36,206 bases of DNA from a virus: positions 1 to 36,206 of IMG/VR virus record IMGVR_UViG_3300031857_000625, one strand, 5' to 3'. The stretch's first letter is position 1; each line of letters opens with the position of its first letter. This document shows positions 25,045 through 32,435 of the stretch, piece after piece. The notes under the pieces are model-generated. The model made no database searches, was not told where the DNA came from, and worked only from the letters and a program-made list of their open reading frames with translations. A program made the translations under genes and the position numbers.

Positions 25045-27249
25045 TTATTTAATATTTTTAAATGCAGATTTCTGTAAACCTCCACCCAATGATGATCTAC
25101 CCTGCCCCATATGACGGAACGGGCTTCTATTTAATTTAAACAAATTTTCTGACTTTTGCAAGTTTTTAGAAGCATCATCCATGATGACTCTCTTAGAATA
25201 ACCTCTATTAGCTTGCTGTATTCTCATGAAAGCAACTAATGCTGCAAATGATACAAGTCTATCCACGTTGACACCATCTGCATATTCTTGCATTTCTTTA
25301 AGTAGCATTGGATCTGGGATACGTTCTATACCATATTTAGTTCTAACTACAGTACCATCTGTTTTAGTTTCTACATCTAGTTCTTCTTTACAGTATTCAA
25401 TAGCATAACTTAATAAGTGTGCTTTAAATAATGTACCAGTGTTTTTCCAACCATACTCCTGGAACACGTTAGCATTTGCACCAAGATCTTTCAAGAACAT
25501 AATCTGACTCTTAGGTACTAGATATCTTTGTTTCTTTCTTGATATCATGTACTGAATAAATAGTGAGATGTTATTCTCTATTACTGTCCAGGCATTATAC
25601 CATTCTATAATTAACTCTAATCTCTGGTGAGTTTTATTAATATCATCAAATCTACCACACCAAGCAGCCACAATTTTATCTGGTTCTATGTATGTTTCTG
25701 TTTCTCCCATAGTAACTTTAGTTACTTCTACAGGAGCTTTCATAATAAAAATAGAACAGAGTGATTCTGATGTTGTTGTCTTACCTTCTGATACGGGGTC
25801 AATAGAAGCATAATACTGACCAAATGTAGGATCAGCAATTGGTCTTTCCCATACAACAAGTACTCCAGTTTTATCTTCCAGTTTTTTAGATACCGGAAAT
25901 TCTTTAATAGGTTGTTTATCTGTAGACTTAACTGCAACTTTACCATTCTCATCTGTAAAAATATCTAAGAACTCATAGCCATATTCTTTCTCTTCAATTC
26001 TTCTTTGCTGTGCAGCAACTAAGTGTGTAGGAAATAAAGATACAGATCTATGTGCAAATGCTTCTCTAATATTTCTAGGGTGCTGAGATATCCTTAACTG
26101 ATAGTCTTCTGGATTAAGTTCTTTCTTCCATTGCTCAAACTGTCTATCTAAAGCTTCTAAAGCTTCAGTTACAAGAGAGTTACCAAAGTCATCAATATAG
26201 GGAGGCATTGACCATTGCTCAGGAATAAACAATCCTGACATACCAATAGTACCTTTTTCATCAATAAGATCAGTTTCAACTGCATAAATATCTTTTGAAA
26301 GTGGGTTCAAGATCATATCTCTTAGTGGTTCACACTGAGACAAGTCACCCACAGATCCTGCTGCAATGAACATACCTGTAGTAACCATACCTGATCTCAT
26401 GGCTGGGCGCATATACTCATATGTCTGATCCATCTTAGGTGCAATACCTGCCTCCTCATGGAAGAAGTATTTTACCGGACCCCCTACACCATTTGTTGGA
26501 TCTTTCTCAAATGACATACCTTGTATGGTACCTTTGAGACCAACTTCTGTTTTTCTATCTCCTTTTCTTACTTCAATCTTCTGTTGCCACATCATGACCT
26601 TATCTGGAGACATAGGTCTATACCATGCTGTGTGCTCATTTAGGAATGCTGCATATTCCTGTAAAAACTTCCAGGAACCCTTCTCATTAATATAATCTTT
26701 AAGTGATGCACCAATCTTAAGAGTAACCCCTGCTTCAAACCACTGCTGGTTTATAAGCTTACCCATATGATAATAAGAAGATGCAATCTGACGTTTCTTT
26801 AAGATAGCAACATGTTTGTAATTAAGTTCTGCTAGTAACTCATATAGAGCCATATGATATTGTGCATCCCTTATTTTAGCAAAGTCAAACTTCTGTTGCT
26901 CCTTATCAAAGATTGGTAAGAAGTTTAACCACATATAGTATTCTCTTGCAAGAAACCATGTGTTACCAGAATCTTTAACTATTATGCCTTTTTTGCATTT
27001 TGCTTTTTGATCATCCCAATAGTTTACAAAGTCTTTAGACTTGAAGGGGGCTGTGCAATATACTCCGTCACTTCTAAACTTGTTGGACTCTGATATAAAT
27101 ATCTTATTAGTAGTGTCATTGAAGCCGTACTCACCAGGTTCTTTGAAAACCCCAAATATGAAGTTACTGAAGTCTTCTCTGGATTCAAAGCTTGTGATTG
27201 TCCATTGTCCGTTATCATAGGTTGGTATGTCTTGATAGATTTCACTCAT
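25045..27249 (-). CDS. terL: Terminase large subunit (TerL)
   Basis: A 734-residue ATPase-nuclease that packages DNA into the prohead. The N-terminal ATPase domain shows an adenine-binding-like Q128 region (RDAQYHMALYELL), a deviant Walker A at 151-160 (KKRQIASSYY), Walker B VKYFFHEEAG at 259-268 (catalytic Glu 265 or 266) and the coupling motif GMFIAAGSVGD at 292-302. The C-terminal RNase H-like nuclease begins near GQYYASIDPVSEG (D483), with a further acidic site near MFLKDLGANANVF. Crassvirales TerL proteins show the same deviations from textbook Walker A. The gene lies between the small-terminase candidate (two-base gap) and portal (five-base gap). Confidence 0.93.
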   Translation of the reverse strand: MSEIYQDIPTYDNGQWTITSFESREDFSNFIFGVFKEPGEYGFNDTTNKIFISESNKFRSDGVYCTAPFKSKDFVNYWDDQKAKCKKGIIVKDSGNTWFLAREYYMWLNFLPIFDKEQQKFDFAKIRDAQYHMALYELLAELNYKHVAILKKRQIASSYYHMGKLINQQWFEAGVTLKIGASLKDYINEKGSWKFLQEYAAFLNEHTAWYRPMSPDKVMMWQQKIEVRKGDRKTEVGLKGTIQGMSFEKDPTNGVGGPVKYFFHEEAGIAPKMDQTYEYMRPAMRSGMVTTGMFIAAGSVGDLSQCEPLRDMILNPLSKDIYAVETDLIDEKGTIGMSGLFIPEQWSMPPYIDDFGNSLVTEALEALDRQFEQWKKELNPEDYQLRISQHPRNIREAFAHRSVSLFPTHLVAAQQRRIEEKEYGYEFLDIFTDENGKVAVKSTDKQPIKEFPVSKKLEDKTGVLVVWERPIADPTFGQYYASIDPVSEGKTTTSESLCSIFIMKAPVEVTKVTMGETETYIEPDKIVAAWCGRFDDINKTHQRLELIIEWYNAWTVIENNISLFIQYMISRKKQRYLVPKSQIMFLKDLGANANVFQEYGWKNTGTLFKAHLLSYAIEYCKEELDVETKTDGTVVRTKYGIERIPDPMLLKEMQEYADGVNVDRLVSFAALVAFMRIQQANRGYSKRVIMDDASKNLQKSENLFKLNRSPFRHMGQGRSSLGGGLQKSAFKNIK

Positions 27250-27251
27250 AG

Positions 27252-27767
27252 TTATTGGTCATATGCCATTCCAATTCCACCTCTTACTTTACTAGACTGT
27301 TCATCCTGGAGATCTTTATATACTCCTTTAAATGATGCTCTAATCTGGTCAAAGTTTTTTGCTGCAGCAATCAGTGAATTAATATTTCCATCTCTACCTG
27401 CAGTGATAGTTGTTGTTTCCATATATCTACCCAATCTATCTAACATAGAAGATATACCCTTGTATGCTCTAGATGTAGGAGTTTCATACATTCTCTGGCA
27501 GAATAAAAGAGCTGTATGTATATCATCATCCTCTGTAGAGAATTCTGCTTCTATCTCTTTTAATATGATATGTTCTTTATCTACTTCTGGAGTATGAAAG
27601 AATGGATTCATATCCGGGTTAGGACATGTCATATAGAAGAGATATAGATACACTTTAAGATAGTCATCCGGATAATTATCCATGACATCTTTAAGTGCCT
27701 TAAGTGTGTAACAATGTTCTGTAGGAATTACTTTACCATTCTGAACATCAAAGAGTCTTATAATCAT
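27252..27767 (-). CDS. Candidate small terminase subunit (conserved crAss-like)
   Basis: A 171-residue acidic protein directly before TerL. It contains IIRLFDVQNGKVIPTEHCYT, LKALKDVMDNYPDDYLKVY, YMTCPNPDMNPFFHTPEVDK, a helical middle and YMETTTITAGRDGNINSLIA, ending VRGGIGMAYDQ. These segments are strongly conserved among crAss-like and related Bacteroidota phages at this position. The expected gene for this place is the small terminase subunit, but I cannot see an unmistakable helix-turn-helix, so the role is inferred from position and size. It overlaps its upstream neighbour by four bases. Confidence 0.6.
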   Translation of the reverse strand: MIIRLFDVQNGKVIPTEHCYTLKALKDVMDNYPDDYLKVYLYLFYMTCPNPDMNPFFHTPEVDKEHIILKEIEAEFSTEDDDIHTALLFCQRMYETPTSRAYKGISSMLDRLGRYMETTTITAGRDGNINSLIAAAKNFDQIRASFKGVYKDLQDEQSSKVRGGIGMAYDQ

Positions 27768-28072
27768 GCAAATGGATTTTCAGTTTTTGGTTTTAGTTTT
27801 ATACCAAATATATTCTTTAAAGCATCTATAAAACCTGAAGCTAAATAATATTGATGATATAATAAACTTTCATTTCTACAAACAATAAACCCCTTTGGTA
27901 AATACACATCTGGGTTTTTAGGATCTTCAAAACCCTTAGTTTTATTTTTTAAAGGTTTAAGATAGGTTAATAATCTTCCCTTATACCTAAATAATATAAT
28001 TCCTTTATATGCTAATATCTTAGTACGTCCTGGATAATTAGAATTGTACTCTCTTATTTCATAAAATATCAT
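27764..28072 (-). CDS. Small conserved protein upstream of the packaging genes
   Basis: A 102-residue basic protein with KILAYKGIILFRYKGRLLTY (beta-hairpin-like, about 18-37), DPKNPDVYLPKGFIVCRNES and a C-terminal helix FIDALKNIFGIKLKPKT. It overlaps the next gene by four bases and follows the nuclease gene by two bases, so it belongs to the packaging operon. I do not recognise the family. Possible roles include nucleic-acid binding during packaging, which is only a guess based on charge and position. Confidence 0.5.
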   Translation of the reverse strand: MIFYEIREYNSNYPGRTKILAYKGIILFRYKGRLLTYLKPLKNKTKGFEDPKNPDVYLPKGFIVCRNESLLYHQYYLASGFIDALKNIFGIKLKPKTENPFA

Positions 28073-28074
28073 AA

Positions 28075-28911
28075 CTACTTCTTTTTAATTAAGTGTGGAA
28101 ACTCTTTCATAAAGTTAATTATTGAGATGACCTCATCATATAAATATGGCACCGGCATCTGAATAACTTCTTTAACAATAGGTTCACCATTTACATCTAG
28201 TTTAGATATTGGGTAACCATATTGATCTTCACCGTCAACTTCAAATATAATGTGATGTATAAATATCTTTCCAGCTTGTAACTTAGGGTTATGCTTTAAT
28301 ATAATATACATATAAACACTGAGTTGTAAAGCATAATGGTTAAAGTTGCAGTCATCTAAATGTTGTACTGGATCAAGCATTTTCTCTGTCATGCCTTCCC
28401 AGTTCTTAAAAGATTCTGTTTTGATTTCTTTATTAGTCTTGTAGTCAATGATGTTAACTCTACCATTGACTACTTCAACTAAATCTGATTGTCCACACAA
28501 GCCTGCTGACTTGAGATAGACCATATGTTCAGGATACACTCCTGGTTCTAATTTTTGTAATGGTGCTATTTTTAAACCATTATCTCCTTCATATGGCTTA
28601 AATACAGGAACAGTAACCCCTTCTCTTTCTATAGAAGCAAATGAGCATAAGTCAGACTCTCTTTGGTTATGATAGAATGTACCAAGTGTAGTAGCTCTAG
28701 TAGCTTCATTATCCCATATCTGTACAATAAGTTTAGGATCTACACCATACCATTTTGATTTCTTGTTCTTAGATACTCTCTCTGCTACTTTCTTAGCATC
28801 AAAAGGTTTCTTTAAACTAGATATCAATGTTGTTACACTAGTCCATTTGATCTGATCATTTGGATCTACACTTACATAACTGTGATCATCTGCATTAAAT
28901 ACTATGCTCAT
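28075..28911 (-). CDS. PD-(D/E)XK nuclease (RecB/Cas4-like)
   Basis: A 278-residue nuclease of the PD-(D/E)XK superfamily. The motif set is complete: LGTFYHN with H81, PEHMVY with E128, GLCGQSDLVEV with D143, IIDYKTNK with D156 and K158, and NHYALQLSVYMYII with Q196/Y200. This is the RecB/Cas4-like arrangement, usually an exonuclease. N-terminal W-T-S-V-T-T-L-I and KKPFD segments are typical of the phage family. No four-cysteine Fe-S cluster is visible, so Cas4 itself is unlikely. In crAss-like phages this nuclease belongs to the conserved core and may act in recombination, DNA repair or packaging clean-up. It overlaps the zinc-ribbon gene by four bases. Confidence 0.86.
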   Translation of the reverse strand: MSIVFNADDHSYVSVDPNDQIKWTSVTTLISSLKKPFDAKKVAERVSKNKKSKWYGVDPKLIVQIWDNEATRATTLGTFYHNQRESDLCSFASIEREGVTVPVFKPYEGDNGLKIAPLQKLEPGVYPEHMVYLKSAGLCGQSDLVEVVNGRVNIIDYKTNKEIKTESFKNWEGMTEKMLDPVQHLDDCNFNHYALQLSVYMYIILKHNPKLQAGKIFIHHIIFEVDGEDQYGYPISKLDVNGEPIVKEVIQMPVPYLYDEVISIINFMKEFPHLIKKK

Positions 28912-29201
28912 AATTGTTCTAGTTTATCTTCCTCTTCTTCTGTAGCAATTGCTTGCCACTTACCAAGTGGACATTCTGAAGAAAGAGATCTTGTTTTAAA
29001 ATTTAATGAGCAGCCACATTCATTACAACATGGAGCTGTACCTTTTACTGCACATTTTTTTCCTTTACTTGGGCATTCATCACAGACATCAAATCTCATG
29101 CGGGCAACATCTTCTACAAACTCATCTCTAATAACTGAGTTTTTAATACCCTCAAGAATCTGTGCCTTGTTCTCCCATATTGCTCTCAATGCTGCCTTCA
29201 T
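28908..29201 (-). CDS. Conserved crAss-like zinc-ribbon protein
   Basis: I place the start at 29201, giving 97 residues beginning KAALRAIWENKAQILEGIKN; an in-frame upstream ATG at 29255 would add 18 almost purely Lys/Asn/Leu residues and overlap the IHF-like gene further. The protein has an N-terminal helix with EFVEDVARMRFDVCDECPS and cysteines at 40, 43, 50, 58, 59, 62, 64 and 77, ending CPLGKWQA and an acidic tail. The helix plus two Cys clusters is the form of a small zinc protein conserved in crAss-like phages. It overlaps the IHF-like gene by 50 bases and the nuclease gene by four. Function unknown; a nucleic-acid or protein-binding adaptor for the nuclease is plausible. Confidence 0.72.
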   Translation of the reverse strand: MKAALRAIWENKAQILEGIKNSVIRDEFVEDVARMRFDVCDECPSKGKKCAVKGTAPCCNECGCSLNFKTRSLSSECPLGKWQAIATEEEEDKLEQL

Positions 29202-29556
29202 ATTTTTTTTCTTTAAAAGATTTTTTTTCTTCTTGTTCTTCTTGTAGTTTAACAATTATATTCTTTAAAAGAACAAGTTTTTCTTCCATGGACTTCTTAT
29301 TGTGATATGCATTATATGTTGAAGTATCATGGTTCTTTACTGATTTTTCTAGTCTAACAATTGCTTTACTTACTATTTGTGGTTTAACCATTGCATGTCC
29401 TAAACCTTCAATGTTTATTCTTGTGTGACTAAGTGTTGACATTTTTTTTCTTAGTTCTTTATAATAGAACTGAACTAAATCTTCAACAAGTTTTTCTTGA
29501 ATGTTTAGATCTTCTGAAACTATCTTATAAATCTTACTGGATTTCTTGGGAATCAT
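29152..29556 (-). CDS. IHF/HU-like DNA-binding protein (crAss-like)
   Basis: A 134-residue protein like the IHF-like subunits reported for crAss-like phages. The N-terminal helices MIPKKSSKIYKIVSEDLNIQ, LVEDLVQFYYKELRKKMS lead to a short beta segment INIEGLGHAMVKP (48-59), the position of the HU/IHF beta-saddle (G-L-G). The long helical Lys/Glu-rich C-terminus (about 87-134) is an extension not found in cellular HU. The protein presumably bends or compacts DNA, perhaps during replication or packaging. It overlaps the winged-helix gene (29534-29556) and the zinc-protein gene. Confidence 0.77.
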   Translation of the reverse strand: MIPKKSSKIYKIVSEDLNIQEKLVEDLVQFYYKELRKKMSTLSHTRINIEGLGHAMVKPQIVSKAIVRLEKSVKNHDTSTYNAYHNKKSMEEKLVLLKNIIVKLQEEQEEKKSFKEKKYEGSIESNMGEQGTDS

Positions 29557-29914
29557 GACTTAAAAATTTATAGTCAAGTAGTATGGTACCTTCTGTCTGA
29601 ATCTTAATATTAGGATTTAAAGATATCATCTTTTTATTCTTAGTATCTTTTACAACTAACTGTTGCTTTTCAGCTTTATTAATTGCATTTCTTACAGTCT
29701 GTGGTGATTTAAAAATCCAACCTTCTTCAGAAGAAGCATCATAACAAAAGTCTGTTAATGAAATAGGTTCATTAAAACTTAAAAGTGTAAGGCAATTCAA
29801 GTCAGACTCATTAATAGATATTCTATTAATAAAGCAATATGTCATAATCTGGAACTTAACTATGTCCCATTTAGGCATTCTTACTCTTTTCTGTACTTGA
29901 TTTACTAAAGCCAT
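29534..29914 (-). CDS. Conserved crAss-like protein, winged-helix-like
   Basis: A 126-residue protein with IVKFQIMTYCFINRISINES, DLNCLTLLSFNEPISLTDFC, FKSPQTVRNAINKAEKQQLV and a C-terminal beta strand IQTEGTILLDYKFLS. The third segment resembles a winged-helix recognition helix and the following KDTKNKKMISLNP a wing. The pattern is conserved in crAss-like phages next to the IHF-like gene. DNA binding and regulation or replication initiation are possible, but the function is unknown. It overlaps the IHF-like gene by 23 bases and follows the small upstream gene by two. Confidence 0.62.
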   Translation of the reverse strand: MALVNQVQKRVRMPKWDIVKFQIMTYCFINRISINESDLNCLTLLSFNEPISLTDFCYDASSEEGWIFKSPQTVRNAINKAEKQQLVVKDTKNKKMISLNPNIKIQTEGTILLDYKFLSHDSQEIQ

Positions 29915-29916
29915 GA

Positions 29917-30204
29917 CTATCCTTTTCTAAGCTTTCTTTTACCCTGCTCAGGTATACCAGGCTCTTTATCAATATCATTATCAGATCCCTCTGTTTCTGC
30001 TTCTTGTTGTGCTTGAGCCATCATAGCATATTGCATTTGAATACTAGTTCTTTTAAATCTAGCTTCTTCAATTTTAAGAAGTGCTTCTTCATACTTTCCT
30101 TGTGCTTCTAAATAAGGTAATGATTCAGTATAAAATTGAAGCATTTGTTCTTTTTGAGCAGCTAAATCTTCAGCTGTAAACTCTTTTTCTTGTTGGTTTT
30201 CCAT
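29917..30204 (-). CDS. Small conserved helical protein
   Basis: A 95-residue acidic coiled-coil-like protein: KEFTAEDLAAQKEQMLQFYT, ESLPYLEAQGKYEEALLKIE, EARFKRTSIQMQYAMMAQAQ, then an acidic linker and basic end KRKLRKG. The pattern occurs in crAss-like phages at the start of this conserved block. It begins the transcription unit downstream of the terminator at 30265-30297. Codons 2-6 contain the AAAACCAACAAG sequence that resembles the leader motif found before other genes. Function unknown; it may act as a chaperone or assembly factor. Confidence 0.6.
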   Translation of the reverse strand: MENQQEKEFTAEDLAAQKEQMLQFYTESLPYLEAQGKYEEALLKIEEARFKRTSIQMQYAMMAQAQQEAETEGSDNDIDKEPGIPEQGKRKLRKG

Positions 30205-30264
30205 GATAAATTATTTATTGGTTTACAACAAATATACAAAATAAGTTTAAATGTATATTGTTTA
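30205..30264 (-). promoter_or_regulatory. Likely promoter region of the IHF-packaging operon
   Basis: About 60 AT-rich bases lie between a strong terminator and the start at 30204. On the minus strand they contain AACAATATACATTTAAACTT, TATTTTGTATATTTGTTG and TAAACCAATAAATAATTTATC. TATTTTGTATATTTG has the shape of a Bacteroidota sigma-ABfr promoter, with TATATTTG fitting the -7 consensus TAnnTTTG. The downstream genes have no other obvious promoter before the portal region. Confidence 0.45.
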
Positions 30265-30297
30265 AATAAAAAATCCAGGCACAGAAAGTACCTGGAT
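30265..30297 (-). terminator. Strong Rho-independent terminator after the small basic gene
   Basis: A ten-pair stem (ATCCAGGTAC with GTGCCTGGAT, one G-T pair; 30288-30297 with 30273-30282) encloses the loop TTTCT and is followed on the minus strand by TTTTTATTT. It closes the lysis-operon side and separates it from the IHF-packaging operon. Confidence 0.9.
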
Positions 30298-30316
30298 CAT
30301 AGTAGTTTAAGTAATA

Positions 30317-30571
30317 TTACTTTCTCTTAGCAGTTCTTTTTACAGCACCACCCTTTTTATTTATGCCTAATTTTTCTTTAAATTTATCAACAAGACCATA
30401 CTTCTTATTTGCTACTAAAGCTCCAATACCAGCTGCTGTTCCTATAATAGCTTTTTTAGCATTAGATGATAACCCTCGTTTACCAAATGTTTGTTTACAC
30501 TTTGGTTCATCTGGATTTTTTTTACAGTCTACAGCTGCACCACCAGCTGCCATTTTTTTTATTTTTTTCAT
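30317..30571 (-). CDS. Small basic protein with GG motifs and a short hydrophobic stretch
   Basis: An 84-residue protein with an N-terminal KKIKKMAAGGAAVDCKKNPD, two cysteines in CKKNPDEPKC, a hydrophobic central stretch AIIGTAAGIGALVANK (about 40-55) and a basic C-terminus KLGINKKGGAVKRTAKRK. The GG motif and the alanine-rich stretch link it to the basic proteins at 15394-18195, though it is encoded 12 kb away. It may be a virion-internal or membrane-associating peptide. It is the last gene before the terminator at 30265-30297. Confidence 0.55.
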   Translation of the reverse strand: MKKIKKMAAGGAAVDCKKNPDEPKCKQTFGKRGLSSNAKKAIIGTAAGIGALVANKKYGLVDKFKEKLGINKKGGAVKRTAKRK

Positions 30572-30573
30572 GG

Positions 30574-30732
30574 TTATCTATTTTTAATTGTAAAGTTCAA
30601 CACTGTTAATAAATAAAAGTCTCTAGATATATCTATTTCAATAGATAAGATATCTATAAATGAGAATCTTACTTTAATAGCAAGCTTGTCCCACTGCTTT
30701 GTGTAAGTATTCCAGCCGTTTCTAAGTTTCAT
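30574..30732 (-). CDS. 52-residue conserved-looking small protein
   Basis: An ATG at 30732 opens a 52-codon frame MKLRNGWNTYTKQWDKLAIK, then VRFSFIDILSIEIDISRDFY and LLTVLNFTIKNR, ending TAA at 30574. It exactly fills the space between the endolysin stop (30739) and the next start (30571), with six- and two-base gaps, as for all genes in this operon. The amphipathic aromatic content and balanced charge look like a real protein. I recall similar tiny proteins in related phages, but cannot name a function. Confidence 0.62.
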   Translation of the reverse strand: MKLRNGWNTYTKQWDKLAIKVRFSFIDILSIEIDISRDFYLLTVLNFTIKNR

Positions 30733-30738
30733 AGTTTA

Positions 30739-31203
30739 TTATTTAAATGGAACATAGGTAGTTCTATTACCTGATTTTCTAGCTTTAAGAATTTCTTTTC
30801 TTTGTCTGCCAGTAGACTCATAAGATACATGTACCCAGTCTGGATTAGTATCTGTACCAAACTCCCAGATAAGTTGATCAAACTCTAAGTTAGCTTTAAT
30901 GTAATCAAAGATTTGTTTGTTAGTTACTTCAGTACCATCCATATCAATATCTACAGCTTCACCTGAACAATGTTGAGATGTTGTTGATGCTCCTTTAGTA
31001 ATCTTATTAAGAGCCGCACTTCTATAACCAGAACTTAAAAAGATTGCTCTACCAAAATGTTCTCTAATTGGTTCTAATACTTTTTCACATAACAACACCA
31101 TATTTGCCTGATGTGCTTCAGTTGGTGTATTACTTATTCCTGCTCTTTTGGCTGTGCTACTTCTTGTAAACTCAGCAAGTTCAAAGTGTTTACTTAATTG
31201 CAT
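30739..31203 (-). CDS. Endolysin: peptidase M15 (D-Ala-D-Ala/L-Ala-D-Glu type)
   Basis: I set the start at 31203 (MQLSKHFELAEFTRSSTAKR), two bases after the holin stop and preceded by AAAAGAAATAAT, rather than at the in-frame ATG at 31230. The 154-residue protein has the peptidase M15A zinc site: H78 and D85 in SQHCSGEAVDID and H125 in DWVHVS, with the substrate-binding SSGYRS at 58-62. This family cleaves peptidoglycan peptide stems. There is no signal peptide, so release requires the holin upstream. The FELAEFTRS opening is typical of phage M15 lysins. Confidence 0.88.
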   Translation of the reverse strand: MQLSKHFELAEFTRSSTAKRAGISNTPTEAHQANMVLLCEKVLEPIREHFGRAIFLSSGYRSAALNKITKGASTTSQHCSGEAVDIDMDGTEVTNKQIFDYIKANLEFDQLIWEFGTDTNPDWVHVSYESTGRQRKEILKARKSGNRTTYVPFK

Positions 31204-31204
31204 A

Positions 31205-31426
31205 TTATTTCTTTTTAGACCATTTATCAATGGATGTTAAACCTAATGCACCAAATGCTAACAATGCTACTGCATCAACTAGTCTATCTGATGGTTTAAT
31301 ATCTCCATGAGTAGTTGTATTCATAATCAGTGCAGCAATTAGTGCTAATGTACAAAGTAGACCGGCTACCCTTTTAGATGAATAACTTCCTGATTCATCT
31401 GTAAATATTTCTTTTAAAAATCTCAT
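31205..31426 (-). CDS. Holin (two transmembrane segments)
   Basis: A 73-residue protein with a cytosolic basic/acidic N-terminus (MRFLKEIFTDESGSYSSKR), TM1 about 21-39 (VAGLLCTLALIAALIMN), a short polar turn with DIKPSDR, and TM2 about 48-65 (LVDAVALLAFGALGLTSID), ending WSKKK. This size, topology and the position immediately before the M15 lysin gene are those of a class II holin. It would form the inner-membrane lesion that lets the lysin reach peptidoglycan. Confidence 0.83.
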   Translation of the reverse strand: MRFLKEIFTDESGSYSSKRVAGLLCTLALIAALIMNTTTHGDIKPSDRLVDAVALLAFGALGLTSIDKWSKKK

Positions 31427-31428
31427 AC

Positions 31429-31998
31429 TTAATGTTTATCTGTTGCATACTTAACCCCCATAATAGTTCCTACTATAGAGAATGCATTAGTTAGTAATAT
31501 ACCCAAAAGGTTACTCCATGTAGAACCTATAATTTGAGTCTCTCTTCCATATAATATAGCAAATAAATACATAATACTTACTACTATGCCTACACTAATT
31601 ATAATTACTAAAGCTACTTTAACAATTATATTAATGAGTTCAAACTGTGTTCTTTTTTGCAAAAGATCTAAATCATCCATTGCAGCATCTCTTAATTGTT
31701 CAGCTTCTTTCTTAGCATCTTCAGCTTGTTCAAGAGCATGTTGAAGATTTAGCATAAGAGTTTCTTTCTCACCCATTGCATGAGCAAGAGCTGTATTCTG
31801 AGACTGTACTTGTTTAGTTACTTCTAATCTTTTTTTTCTTGATGATATATCTCTTTCTTTACAAATTTTTAGATACTCAGCAAAAGCAGGATCATCTGTT
31901 CCAGGTTCTATTATCTTAAGAAGATTTCCTTCTAAGAAGAGTTTCTTCTCTTTAGCTATCTTTAATAACCCGTCTCTAACTGCTTTTGGTAGTACCAT
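31429..31998 (-). CDS. Coiled-coil protein with two C-terminal TM segments (lysis/two-component neighbour)
   Basis: A 189-residue membrane protein: a small N-terminal part (PKAVRDGLLKIAKEKKLFLE, about 4-23; DDPAFAEYLKICKERDISSR), a long coiled coil (about 60-115: AHAMGEKETLMLNLQHALEQ; EDAKKEAEQLRDAAMDDLDL), then TM1 about 126-148 (VALVIIISVGIVVSIMYLFAI) and TM2 about 160-180 (LLGILLTNAFSIVGTIMGV). It overlaps the response regulator gene by one base (stop/start) and lies before the holin gene. Possible roles: an alternative holin, an antiholin, or the output of the two-component pair whose regulator lacks an output domain. The sequence alone does not decide. Confidence 0.68.
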   Translation of the reverse strand: MVLPKAVRDGLLKIAKEKKLFLEGNLLKIIEPGTDDPAFAEYLKICKERDISSRKKRLEVTKQVQSQNTALAHAMGEKETLMLNLQHALEQAEDAKKEAEQLRDAAMDDLDLLQKRTQFELINIIVKVALVIIISVGIVVSIMYLFAILYGRETQIIGSTWSNLLGILLTNAFSIVGTIMGVKYATDKH

Positions 31999-32435
31999 TA
32001 CTTATAAACTTTGAAAGGTAAAGATTTAGTTCTATACCCTTCATAATCTTTTTTAAACTCTTCTAGTCTAGGTTCAATCTCATCAGATTTAATAATCCAG
32101 AATTGAGCACCCACAGCTTTAGCTTTATCAATTTCTTGAATATCAGAAGATGAAGATATAATACCTATTACACAACCATTACCATAATCATGATTAATCT
32201 TTCTGATCATTTCTATCCCATCAAAAGATGAACCTATAATGTTAAGATCTACAAATACACAATCAGGTTTTTCTTTATTTGGATCATCAGGAAACCATTG
32301 CTTAAAAAGCTTATCTGCTTCATCTGATGAAGACAAAGCTTCAAATGAAAGTGATATATCTAAAAGACTGCATGCATCTTCAAAAACAAGATGAAAAAGA
32401 TTTTCATCATCTATTAGCATTATTGAGTTAATCAT
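31998..32435 (-). CDS. Stand-alone response regulator (REC domain)
   Basis: A 145-residue single receiver domain: IMLIDDENLFH with acidic residues D9, D10 and E11 at strand 1, FVDLNI with phosphoacceptor D63 at strand 3, IISSSSDIQ with the conserved Ser/Thr near 94-96, and IIKSDEI with the invariant Lys at 116. An insertion of polar residues (FPDDPNKEKPD) precedes strand 3. There is no DNA-binding or enzymatic output domain, so output must occur through protein contact. The gene overlaps the kinase gene by four bases, typical of co-translated two-component pairs, and the downstream membrane protein by one. Confidence 0.9.
   Translation of the reverse strand: MINSIMLIDDENLFHLVFEDACSLLDISLSFEALSSSDEADKLFKQWFPDDPNKEKPDCVFVDLNIIGSSFDGIEMIRKINHDYGNGCVIGIISSSSDIQEIDKAKAVGAQFWIIKSDEIEPRLEEFKKDYEGYRTKSLPFKVYK

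Noticed and set aside
28908-29255. Longer start for the zinc-ribbon protein at 29255
   Set aside because: The extra 18 residues are almost only Lys, Asn and Leu and lie inside the IHF-like coding region; the ATG at 29201 begins the conserved part.
30739-31230. Longer start for the endolysin at 31230
   Set aside because: It would overlap the holin and add residues not typical of M15 lysins; ATG at 31203 follows the holin stop and begins the conserved segment.
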